Assembly (NCBI GenBank): GCA_963693365.1
Contig: CAVNZM010000003.1
Location: forward strand, 13,020,001-13,084,000
Source: Amoebidium appalachense
Lineage: Eukaryota > Ichthyosporea
Direction: 5' to 3'
Length of the DNA: 64,000 nt
Shown: positions 10,155 to 18,338 of the stretch, one piece after another
Layout of the letters: every line of letters begins with the position of its first letter
Numbering within the stretch: position 1 is the first letter of the stretch
Position numbers and translations under genes: made by a program
Notes under the pieces: model-generated
Database searches by the model: none
Seen by the model: the letters and a program-made list of their open reading frames with translations, nothing else
What the model was told of the DNA's origin: nothing

Positions 10155-10327
10155 CTACAGAGAGTCTCGAGCCATGCTTCGATGTCCGCCAGCATTAGGC
10201 CGGTACAGGCAAAGGCTGGGGGAACCCAGCCGCTGGGAGCAAGAACGTGGAAGGATGTTTCTTGCCCCGTTGATGTCGCGGTCACAGACTGTGCCACAAG
10301 CAGCACAGTTGTACAGCTTGCTCCCTC
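10155..10327 (-). pseudogene. TnpB/Fanzor C-terminal remnant
   Basis: The minus-strand frame contains KLYNCAACG followed at once by CDRDINGARNIL and ends at 10155. A CxxC pair followed by DRDxNGARNI is the hallmark end of TnpB/IS605 OrfB proteins and their eukaryotic and viral relatives, the Fanzors: the second half of the zinc ribbon plus the last RuvC aspartate. Upstream on the same strand the coding sequence stops at the C/A/CA array, so the RuvC-I and RuvC-II parts and the first zinc-ribbon cysteines are missing. It is a truncated relic, not an active nuclease. The motif match is direct; the Fanzor label rather than bacterial TnpB is inferred from the viral setting. Confidence 0.7.
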
Positions 10328-10443
10328 CCAGCCCCCCTCCCCCCCCCCCCCCAAAAAAAAAACAAAAAAAACAAAAAACACACACACACACACACACACA
10401 GCTGCACGAGCACACCAGCCACCCATACCCAAATTCGCCAAAG

Positions 10444-10490
<47 letters not shown>

Positions 10491-10573
10491 ACCTCCCAAA
10501 AAAAAAACAAAATAAAACACACACATGGCTGCACGAGTACACCAGCCACCCACACGCAAATTCGCCAAAGCCT

Positions 10574-10605
<32 letters not shown>

Positions 10606-10695
10606 CAAAAAAACTAAAAAATAAAACACACACACATGGCTGCACGAGTACACCAGCCACCCACACGCAAATTCGCCAAAGCCTCCCCCCCTCGC

Positions 10696-10726
<31 letters not shown>

Positions 10727-10905
10727 AAAAAAAAAAAAAAACACACACCCATGGCTGCACAAGTACACCAGCCACTCACACGCAAATTCGCCAAAGCCTC
10801 CCCCCCTCCTCTCCCCCCTCCCCCCCCTCCCCCCCAAAAAAAAACACACACACACACACACGGCTGCACGAGTACACCAGCCACCCATACCCAAATTCGC
10901 CAAAG

Positions 10906-10939
<34 letters not shown>

Positions 10940-11030
10940 AAAAAACCTCCCAAAAAAAAACAAAATAAAACACACACACGGCTGCACGAGTACACCAGCC
11001 ACCCACACGCAAATTCGCCAAAGCCTCCCC

Positions 11031-11063
<33 letters not shown>

Positions 11064-11259
11064 CAAAAAAACTAAAAAATAAAACACACACACATGGCTG
11101 CACAAGTACACCAGCCACTCACACGCAAATTCGCCAAAGCCTTTCCCCCCCCCCCCTCCCCTCCCCCCCCCCCCCCCCAAAAAAAAACAAAACAAAAAAA
11201 AAACAAAAAAAAACACACACACACACACGGCTGCAAGAGTACACCAGCCACTCACACGC

Positions 11260-11298
<39 letters not shown>

Positions 11299-11386
11299 CT
11301 GCACGAGTACACCAGCCACTCATACCCAAATTCGCCAAAGCCCCCCCCCCCCCCCCCCCCCCCCCCCCACCCCCCAAAAAAAACAT
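10328..11386. repeat. C/A/CA array, copy set 1
   Basis: About nine copies of a ~110-bp unit. Each has a conserved core containing GAGTACACCAGCCAC and AAATTCGCCAAAGCC, then a C run, an A-rich run and a CA repeat. Sister arrays are at 15060-15950 and 16517-16912. Long frames in either direction are translations of the repeat. Confidence 0.85.
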
Positions 11387-12489
11387 ATGTCTGGCACCTA
11401 ATTGTCCTGCAGGTTGCACGTGCATGTGGCTGTACAGGCGCCGGGTTTCGATCGCCGCGGCGGACTAACGGAGTCTCAGAAGGGCACACAATTTGCATAT
11501 TCTAAAACTAGAGGTCAAGGGCTGTGTCTGGTTTTTTTGTTGGAGAAAAACGGACCACAGGGAGCCGAGATATCGCGCCGCAAAGGTGCACCCCTCTGGG
11601 TACCCGTCACCCATGTACCAGATCTGACCCAAACAGGGGTGCGCAGCCAGCCAATCACAGCAGGAGGGGACTCGTGGCTCCCGGATGCAGAATTGGCCAA
11701 TGGAATCCTGCTGCCATCCTTTGAGCTGCTCAGAGCACCCCCAGACCGCACACGAAATCGAGACCCCCACAGGGCCTAAAAGTGCAGCCCGTGAACCGTG
11801 CACACGAGTTATATGCCAGTGCTATCTGGGCGTGCAGAGCAACGCGGGTTGCCACTGCAAGAAAATGCACACAGATCCGGGCATTCCGGGCTGTGTGGTG
11901 GATTTTGGAGTGTTGTGGGGAGGCCAAATTTCGGCACAGTCCTGGTCCATGAGCCCCCGCCGGCTCACAGGGGATTCCATTCGAGCAGCTCAGTGTGCAG
12001 ATCCAAACAGCAGCCGGTAAACAGTATTAAATCGATCTGGGGCCTGCCAGAAGGGCACAGTCTGCTCTATGGTGCACACTGTATACTATTTTCTCGCTTC
12101 CTTCAGCTTCTGTGGCTTCCTTCTACAAAGATCTGAGGTACTGGTGGTGCACGAACGTCAAGTTGGGGCACTGTGGCTCTGTGGCACCGTGGCAGTACTA
12201 ATGTGTGCAACGACTGTGTGTCTGATGTGTGTGTTTGTGAATTGGTTGAGTGGGTGACTTTGGCTGTGTGACACAGTAGCAGTACTGGTGTGTGCATTGA
12301 ATGTGTGTAGATGTGTGTGTGTGTGTGAATTGGTTGAGTGGGTGACTTGGCTGTGTGTAGTTTGTGCATGAAGTAGCTGAGTGGGTAAACTGGTTATTGT
12401 TCGGTTATCACGGCAGTGTATGTGTGTTTGTAGCCTGGGTGTGTGCCTCCACCCCCCCCCCCCCCCCCCCCCCTTGCAGACCCACCACC
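11387..12489. other. intergenic region upstream of spliced regulator
   Basis: No supported gene. About 11520-11600 is a diverged copy of the 4078-type repeat (GGAGCCGAGATATC). Near 12210-12370 are three GTGTG-rich imperfect repeats with TTGGTTGAGTGGGTGACTT. The last part (12450-12480) is a C tract ending TTGCAG just before the ATG context CCACCATGG. It looks like a 3' splice site, so a 5'-UTR intron is possible. Confidence 0.35.
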
Positions 12490-14797
12490 ATGGACGGCTT
12501 TGCAATCTACGAGCGCCTGGGCATTGACAACGCCCGGGAGTGTGGCTTCCCCGCCATCTCACCGGAGCTTGAGACCCTGCTGGGCACTCTGCGGGACGAC
12601 GTGGTGATTGATGTGCTGAGCTGCCTCGACCCCCTGCTGGGCGACAGCGACAAGACTGTCTCTGGGCGCGACGTCTACAGGGTGCTGGGTTATGGCAACT
12701 ACAACGAGTTTGCCAGAGCCATGTTCAAAGGCCGAGACGGCAACCCTGGCTGTGTTCCAGTGGGGGACTACACTGCGGTGCGACTTGAGGTGAGCGGTCC
12801 TATGTTAATAGCCACGGTTGCAAGAAGGTCTAGGTTGGTCTTTGGTGGCTGGAGGTACCGTAACAATAGTTCTTGGTTGATTCGCTCAAAGTCACACTCC
12901 CCAGGTTCAACTGAGACACGGACACCGCACCTCATTAGACAGCAGGGGCTTGTTGGTTAGCAATCTCAGCCCCACGGGCTGAGAAGTATGGTTACTAATA
13001 ATAGTGTGACGTAATAGTGACGTCATAGTGGTAGGTTAGCTTCTCAGCCCCGCAGGCTGAGAAGTATGGTTACTAATAATAGTGTGACGTAATAGTGACA
13101 TCGTAGTGGTAGGTTAGCTTCTCAGCTCCACGGGCTGAAAAGTATGGTTAGTAGTGTGACGTAATAGTGACATCGTAGTGGTAGGTTAGCTTCTCAGCCC
13201 CGCAGGCTGAAAAGCATGGTTACTAATAATAGTGTGACGTAATAGTGACATCGTAGTGATAGGTTAGCTTCTCAGCTCCACGGGCTGAAAAGTATGGTTA
13301 GTAGTGTGACGTAATAGTGACATCGTAGTGGTAGGTTAGCTTCTCAGCCCCGCAGGCTGAAAAGCATGGTTACTAATAATAGAGTGACGTAATAGTGACA
13401 TCATAGTGGTAGGTTAGCTTCTCAGCCCCGCAGGCTGAGAAGTATGGTTAGTAGTGTGACGTAATAGTGACATCGTAGTGGTAGGTTAGCTTCTCAGCTC
13501 CACGGGCTGAAAAGTATGGTTAGTAGTGTGACGTAATAGTGACATCGTAGTGGTAGGTTAGCTTCTCAGCCCCGCAGGCTGAAAAGCATGGTTACTAATA
13601 ATAGAGTGACGTAATAATGACATCATAGTGGTAGGTTAGCTTCTCAGCCCCGCAGGCTGAGAAGTATGGTTAGTAGTGTGACGTAATAGGTTTCCAGTCC
13701 GCCAACAGCCAAGCGGTAAAGATTGTTTGGAAGTGTAGTGGTGTATCCTTCTCTTATGTAATTGCTAACAAATTGTGTTTCCACAGAGCACTGGTGGTCG
13801 TCCTGGCATTGACCACCTGCTGACCCCCAAGGGCTTCCGGCTGGCTACGTCTGCAACCCTGGGCCCGCTTGGCTACCTGGTGCGTGTGTGGGCCTTCAAC
13901 GTGGCCGAGGCCTTTGCCCGCCTGGCCGCCAGCAACAAGGAGGGGGCCATCATCGCCCTGCGTGAGACCCTCGCCGCTGCCGAGGCCCGAGCCGCCGCCG
14001 CCGCGACCGAGGCCCGTGCTGCCGCCCTTGAGCGCGACCTTGCCCTCGAGGGCAAAGAGGCTGCCCTGGAGGCCCGCGACGCCGCGACATCCCTGCTGAT
14101 GGAGGCGGCGGCCCGTGCCAACAGGGAGCTGCGCAAGTGGGGCAGTGACATGCCCAGCATGGCGAGCGGCAACTTTGCCAACAACAAGGCCTTCAAGCGG
14201 ATCACCCGCTCGTTTGCGTACGGGGCGACCGATGCCATCTACGCGCTGGATGAGCACAACGCCAACACCTACACCGACATGATTATGGCCGTCACCGGCG
14301 TGTGTGTGCTGTTTCCCACCGCTGAGGTGTCCAACATTGTGGCCACGACCGGCCTGCAGCGCGCCATGAAGGAGCGCATCCGCATCTGGACCGGGATGGA
14401 GCCCGCCTACTCGACCGACATGACCACCAACCAGCTGTACACGTTCATCCTCAACTACGTGGACTGGTTTGTGAAGCACTACAACGAGCGCTCGCTGCAG
14501 TCCATGCTGGACGGCGGCATTGCCATGCCCGCTGCAAAGGACGTGCCCGTGGAGATGGCGGTGTGGCTGGACGCCATCCATGACAAGTTCCCCGACATCT
14601 GCCCCCTGGAGCTCGGCAAGACCGTCAGCCTGGACGCCCCGCTGGCCGACCGTGGGGAGCAGCTGTCCGGCCAGACCATTCTTGACCTGTACGTGCGTAA
14701 AGGCAGGCTGGGGCGCAAGCGCAAGGTTGCATCTCTAGAGCATACGCCCAAGGGCGCGGATGTGATTGTTATTGAGGTGGACAGTGAGAACGAGTAG
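12490..14797 (+). CDS. spliced MSV199/antirepressor-like coiled-coil protein
   Basis: Exon 1 is 12490-12789 and exon 2 is 13787-14797, giving 436 residues in phase 0. The donor is GAG|GTGAGC. The acceptor is TTTCCACAG with a TGCTAAC branch-like site at 13763. Exon 1 has an AntA/MSV199-like pattern (VSGRDVYRVLGYGNYNEF, then VGDYTAVRL). Exon 2 opens with DHLLTPKGFRLA, the matching second half. About 60 residues of Ala/Glu-rich coiled coil follow, then a C-terminal domain (RIWTGMEP, NQLYTFILNYVDW) resembling that of the 18339 gene, and a basic GRKRKV stretch near the end. Such proteins in large DNA viruses and phages bind DNA or regulate; the exact role is unknown. The intron is nearly 1 kb and filled with tandem repeats. 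Confidence 0.75.
12958..13690 (+). repeat. intronic tandem repeats with CRE-like sites
   Basis: Nine to ten copies of a ~65-80 base unit inside the intron of the 12490 gene. Each has an inverted element (CTTCTCAGCCCCGCAGGCTG and AGAAG), GTGTGACGTAATAGTGAC and TAGTGGTAGGTTAGC. TGACGTAA and TGACGTCA resemble ATF/CREB sites. The final copy ends about 95 bases before the acceptor. Confidence 0.8.
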
Positions 14798-15059
14798 GGT
14801 GGGTAGCTAGTGGGCGTGTGGGTTAGTATTGTTTGCCTCGGGTACTGGCACTTATGTAATCCAACTATGGTACCGTAGTCTGGCCTTGCAATGAAGGTGT
14901 TGGCGCCCTGGAGGCACAACGCTGTGAACTAAATAGACCCCGTTTTTGCGCCCAAACCTGACCACGCAATCCCAAATTGCAATGAGTCTGATGTGTATGC
15001 TGATATGCCGAATCTCGTTGATGACGATGAGGACAGCCACTCTGGTGACCAGGTTGTGC
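14798..15059. other. intergenic
   Basis: No gene seen. Ends where the next C/CA array starts. Confidence 0.3.
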
Positions 15060-15085
15060 CCAACCAAGATGGGTGCGCATGCCCC

Positions 15086-15133
<48 letters not shown>

Positions 15134-15185
15134 AAACACAAAACTAAATTCGCCAAGTTCATACACCCGTCCACCTGTGAATGCT

Positions 15186-15216
<31 letters not shown>

Positions 15217-15410
15217 AAAAAAACAAAAAACAAAATAAAACACACACACACGGCTGCACGAGTACACCAGCCACCCACACGCAAATTCGCCAAAGCCTCC
15301 CCCCCTCCCCCCCCCCCCCAAAAAAAAAAACAAAAACAAAAAAACACACACACACACACACACACACGGCAGCACGAGTACACCAGCCACCCATACCCAA
15401 ATTCGCCAAA

Positions 15411-15450
<40 letters not shown>

Positions 15451-15950
15451 ACCAAAAAAAAAACAAAAACACACACACACACACACACGGCTGCACGAGT
15501 ACACCAGCCACCCATACCCAAATTCGCCAAAGCCCCCCCCCAAAAAAAAAACAAAAAAAAAACAAAAAAAACACACACACACGGCTGCACGAGTACACCA
15601 GCCACCCACACGCAAATTCGCCAAAGCCTTCCCCCCCCCCCCCTCCTCCCCCCCCCCCCCTCCCCCCAAAAAAACCCAAAAAAAAACAGAAAAAAACACA
15701 CACATGGCTGCACGAGTACACCAGCCACCCACACGCAAATTCGCCAAAGCCTCCCCCCCTCCCCCCCCCCCAAAAAAAAAAAAAAAAAAAAAGAAAAACA
15801 CACACACACACACGCACACACACACACACACGGCTGCACGAGTACACCAGCCACCCATACCCAAATTTGCCAAAGTCCCCCCCCCCCCAAAAAAAAAACC
15901 AAAAAAAAAACCAAAAAAAAACCAAAAAAAACACACACACACGGCTGCAT
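15060..15950. repeat. C/A/CA array, copy set 2
   Basis: About eight units with the same conserved core as 10328-11386 (GAGTACACCAGCCAC, AAATTCGCCAAAGCC) with C, A and CA runs of variable length. Confidence 0.85.
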
Positions 15951-15997
15951 CCGGCTCAATGGAAACAGCCACTCTGTGTTCCCACAATGACTGCATG

Positions 15998-16320
15998 ACA
16001 AACGCCGAGAGCTGACACGTGTCATTATGACGTCACAGCTTCAAGAGCTGAAATGCGTCATTATGGTGTCACAGCTCGTAGAGGTGACATTGATTGTAGC
16101 AGCAGCATTGTGATATTACAGCCCGCAGAGCTGACACGCGTCATTATGATGTCACAGCTCTGAGAGCTGACACGCGTCATTATGACGTCACAGAGGTGAC
16201 ATTGATTGTAGCAGCAGCATTGTGATATTACAGCCCGCAGAGCTGACACGCGTCATTATGACGTCACAGCTCTGAGAGCTGACACGCGTCATTATGACGT
16301 GTCCAACAAGCAACACAGAA
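15998..16320 (+). repeat. tandem repeats with perfect CRE palindromes
   Basis: Repeats of GAGCTGACACGCGTCATTATG followed by TGACGTCA or a variant, interspersed with a GTGACATTGATTGTAGCAGC segment seen twice. At least four TGACGTCA/ATGACGTC cores lie within 300 bases. The downstream 16365-16394 stretch copies about 28 bases of the 12490 gene coding sequence (original at about 14612-14640). Confidence 0.7.
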
Positions 16321-16390
16321 GACGGGTGCTAAAAATAGAACGAACACCATAATACCGTCACAGCTTCGGCAAGACCGTCAGCCTGGACGC

Positions 16391-16513
16391 CCCATCTATG
16401 ACGTCATCGATGCGCAGCCGACCAATGGGAGGAGACTTGGCAAATGCCAACTCTCCTCTGATTGGCTGTTGATTGATCTTACCCAACACCTTCTCCAAAA
16501 CGTTGGCGTGTCT
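16391..16513 (-). pseudogene. KilA-N C-terminal fragment
   Basis: On the minus strand one frame reads RHANVLEKVLGKINQQPIRG, then PPIGRLRIDDVIDG. This is the end of a KilA-N protein as at 1-368 and 3803-3973. It is cut on one side by the C/A/CA array and on the other by a copied piece of the 12490 gene. No start or complete domain remains. Confidence 0.65.
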
Positions 16514-16516
16514 CTA

Positions 16517-16754
16517 GCCACCCATACCCAAATTCGCCAAAGCCCCCCCCCCCAAAAAAAAAAAAAAAAAAAAAAAAAACACACACACACGGCTGCACGA
16601 GTACACCAGCCACCCACACGCAAATTCGCCAAAGCCTCCCCCCCCCTCCTCCCCCCCCCCCCCAAAAAAAAACCAAAAAAAACAAAAAAAAACACACACA
16701 CATGGCTGCACGAGTACACCAGCCACCCACACGCAAATTCGCCAAAGCCTCCCC

Positions 16755-16785
<31 letters not shown>

Positions 16786-16912
16786 AAGAAAAACACACAC
16801 ACACACACACACACACGGCTGCACGAGTACACCAGCCACCCATACCCAAATTTGCCAAAGTCCCCCCCCCCCCCCCCCCCCCGGGGCCCCCCCCCCCCAA
16901 AAAAAAACACAC
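16517..16912. repeat. C/A/CA array, copy set 3
   Basis: Four units with the same core as the arrays at 10328 and 15060. The last C run is interrupted by GGGG. Confidence 0.85.
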
Positions 16913-16995
16913 GTCGTGCAAACACCCCAAACAGCAGCCCTGGAGCGCGCACAGCAAAAATTTTTTCTGGCCATAGGCAAAGCAGCGCAGACACC

Positions 16996-17394
16996 ATGAG
17001 TCCCCGCCAAGCCAACGCATACATTCTGTGCTGGGCCCGCAGCTTGGAGATTGCAAAAGAACAGCTGGCGCAGGAGTGGGACCGTGCCCACAAGCCAGAC
17101 CCGCGTGCGGCTGCCATTGGCGAGGGAGAGGCTGCCGCGCCCGCACCCCCCAAGAACCCATACAGGGGCATGGCCAAGCCCCGCAAGCCCGGTGACAATG
17201 TACCTGCGGACTCTCCAGGTGCCCTGCTCTACAACCTGACAAGTGCCATTTACCGGGCCAACAAGGACAGGGTCAAAGAGGTTCTGGATGCGCGCAAGGG
17301 CCAGCCAGCCGAGGAGACATCCATTGCGGCCCTGCGCAAGGCTGTGACCTTTCTCCAAGCCCCAGAGGCATCCGCTGTGACGGCGGCTGCGTGA
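16996..17394 (+). CDS. hypothetical protein
   Basis: 132 residues from ATG 16996 in a good start context (CACCATGA). An Ala/Pro-rich middle separates two helical parts (ILCWARSLEIAKEQLAQEW near the start, ALRKAVTFLQAPEA near the end). AATAAA at 17396-17401 begins two bases after the stop, supporting a genuine short transcript. Not recognised; no catalytic or metal-binding pattern. Confidence 0.6.
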   Translation: MSPRQANAYILCWARSLEIAKEQLAQEWDRAHKPDPRAAAIGEGEAAAPAPPKNPYRGMAKPRKPGDNVPADSPGALLYNLTSAIYRANKDRVKEVLDARKGQPAEETSIAALRKAVTFLQAPEASAVTAAA

Positions 17395-17613
17395 AAATAA
17401 AAATTCTGTGTCAAATACGAGCAACATGACGTGTGTCTGTGCGAGTGTTTATTTTCTGCTTCTGGTATACCGAATGGCGCCCCAAGCCGACGGCAGTGTG
17501 TCTCCGTGGCTTATTCTGAAGGCTGGCCACCGTGCCCTGATGTTGGCAGCATGGACACACTGCCTGGCGGGAGGGTGCCCCGGAACACCCCTGGCTCTGT
17601 TGGCGAGTGCAGC

Positions 17614-17904
17614 CTATGTTGGCTGTCTACCATCCAGCATGTCCAGGACAACAGACACGGGCACAAGGCCAGGTGCCTCGGTGGGGGAAACAGAATGAGC
17701 CGGAATGTTGTGAGAACTGGTGACTTCGAATTCCGATTGGGGCTGGGCTGCTTCGATGTGTGTTTCAGGGTCCTCCGGCAATGGGGAGGGAGGGGGTGTA
17801 GGGGCAGCAGGCCGGGACTTGGCCGAATGCACAGCGAGCGTGCGTGCGTCTGTAAATATGTTGGGCTTGCCGGGCATCTTGAGGCGAACCGGCGGTGCTT
17901 TCAT
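17614..17904 (-). CDS. hypothetical Pro-rich protein
   Basis: 96 residues from ATG 17902-17904, convergent to the 16996 gene. The N-terminus is basic (MKAPPVRLKMPGKPN); a Pro/Glu-rich middle and a hydrophobic end (GLVPVSVVLDML) follow. A minus-strand AATAAA at 17448-17453 lies about 160 bases downstream. Upstream, at 17941-17971, is the TA-rich motif also found at 18155. No family recognised; coding status moderate. Confidence 0.4.
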   Translation of the reverse strand: MKAPPVRLKMPGKPNIFTDARTLAVHSAKSRPAAPTPPPSPLPEDPETHIEAAQPQSEFEVTSSHNIPAHSVSPTEAPGLVPVSVVLDMLDGRQPT

Positions 17905-17940
17905 GGTGCCAGATAAAAATCGGTGTGTGTGTGTGCAGAG

Positions 17941-17971
17941 GGCAAAAATAGGTGCGGGTTCTAAAAATAGA
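17941..17971. promoter_or_regulatory. repeated upstream motif
   Basis: AATAGGTGCGGGTTCTAAAA and flanks occur here and again at 18155-18180; a shorter GGGTGCTAAAAATAGAACG is at 16323. The copies flank short genes or relics on both strands and may be promoter elements. Confidence 0.35.
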
Positions 17972-18028
17972 CACGGACACAGCAATAGAAATCTCTATCC
18001 TGGTGGCCAGCTGGGCCAAAGACAGAAG

Positions 18029-18115
18029 AGTGGGGAGAAGAAGATGGTGCTGTGGAAAAACAAGCACAACAGCCTCATTGAAGCGATCCTTAGGAAGCTA
18101 TGGTCAGACAAAACA
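18029..18115 (+). pseudogene. KilA-N fragment
   Basis: The plus-strand frame reads GEKKMVLWKNKHNSLIEAIL then RKLWSDKT, matching the helix after the KilA-N core in the copy at 1929-2478 (EKMVVVWKDRHAKLIE). Only this ~29-residue piece remains; the sequence then runs into a hairpin and regulatory-like motifs. Confidence 0.5.
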
Positions 18116-18120
18116 GCAGG

Positions 18121-18153
18121 AGCGGTTCCTTTTGGAACCGCTCGTCACGTGAC
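18121..18153 (+). promoter_or_regulatory. hairpin and E-box upstream of spliced gene
   Basis: AGCGGTTCC TTTT GGAACCGCT forms a perfect 9-bp hairpin at 18121-18142, followed by TCACGTGA (E-box palindrome) at 18146-18153. It lies about 190 bases before the ATG at 18339. Confidence 0.4.
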
Positions 18154-18275
18154 CGAAATAGGTGCGGGTTCTAAAAATAAATACGAACACGATTGGAATG
18201 TGAACAAACCCTGTCTTGTGCGAGAGCCGGATAAGTTTGGTGCGTGATCCGGGCATGCCCTGAGCCACGCACGTG

Positions 18276-18281
18276 TATAAG
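18276..18281 (+). promoter_or_regulatory. TATA box of 18339 gene
   Basis: TATAAG, 58 bases before the terminal base preceding ATG 18339; spacing like other genes in this window. Confidence 0.5.
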
Positions 18282-18338
18282 AACCGGGCTCCGTGCCTGT
18301 AACTCTCACTTCAGCACTTTGCCAATTGCACAAACAAG

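Noticed and set aside
13754-14581. 275-codon minus-strand open frame opposite the spliced 12490 gene
   Set aside because: It is the GC-rich antisense shadow; the His/Gly/Val composition is typical of reverse frames and the plus-strand exon has clear domains.
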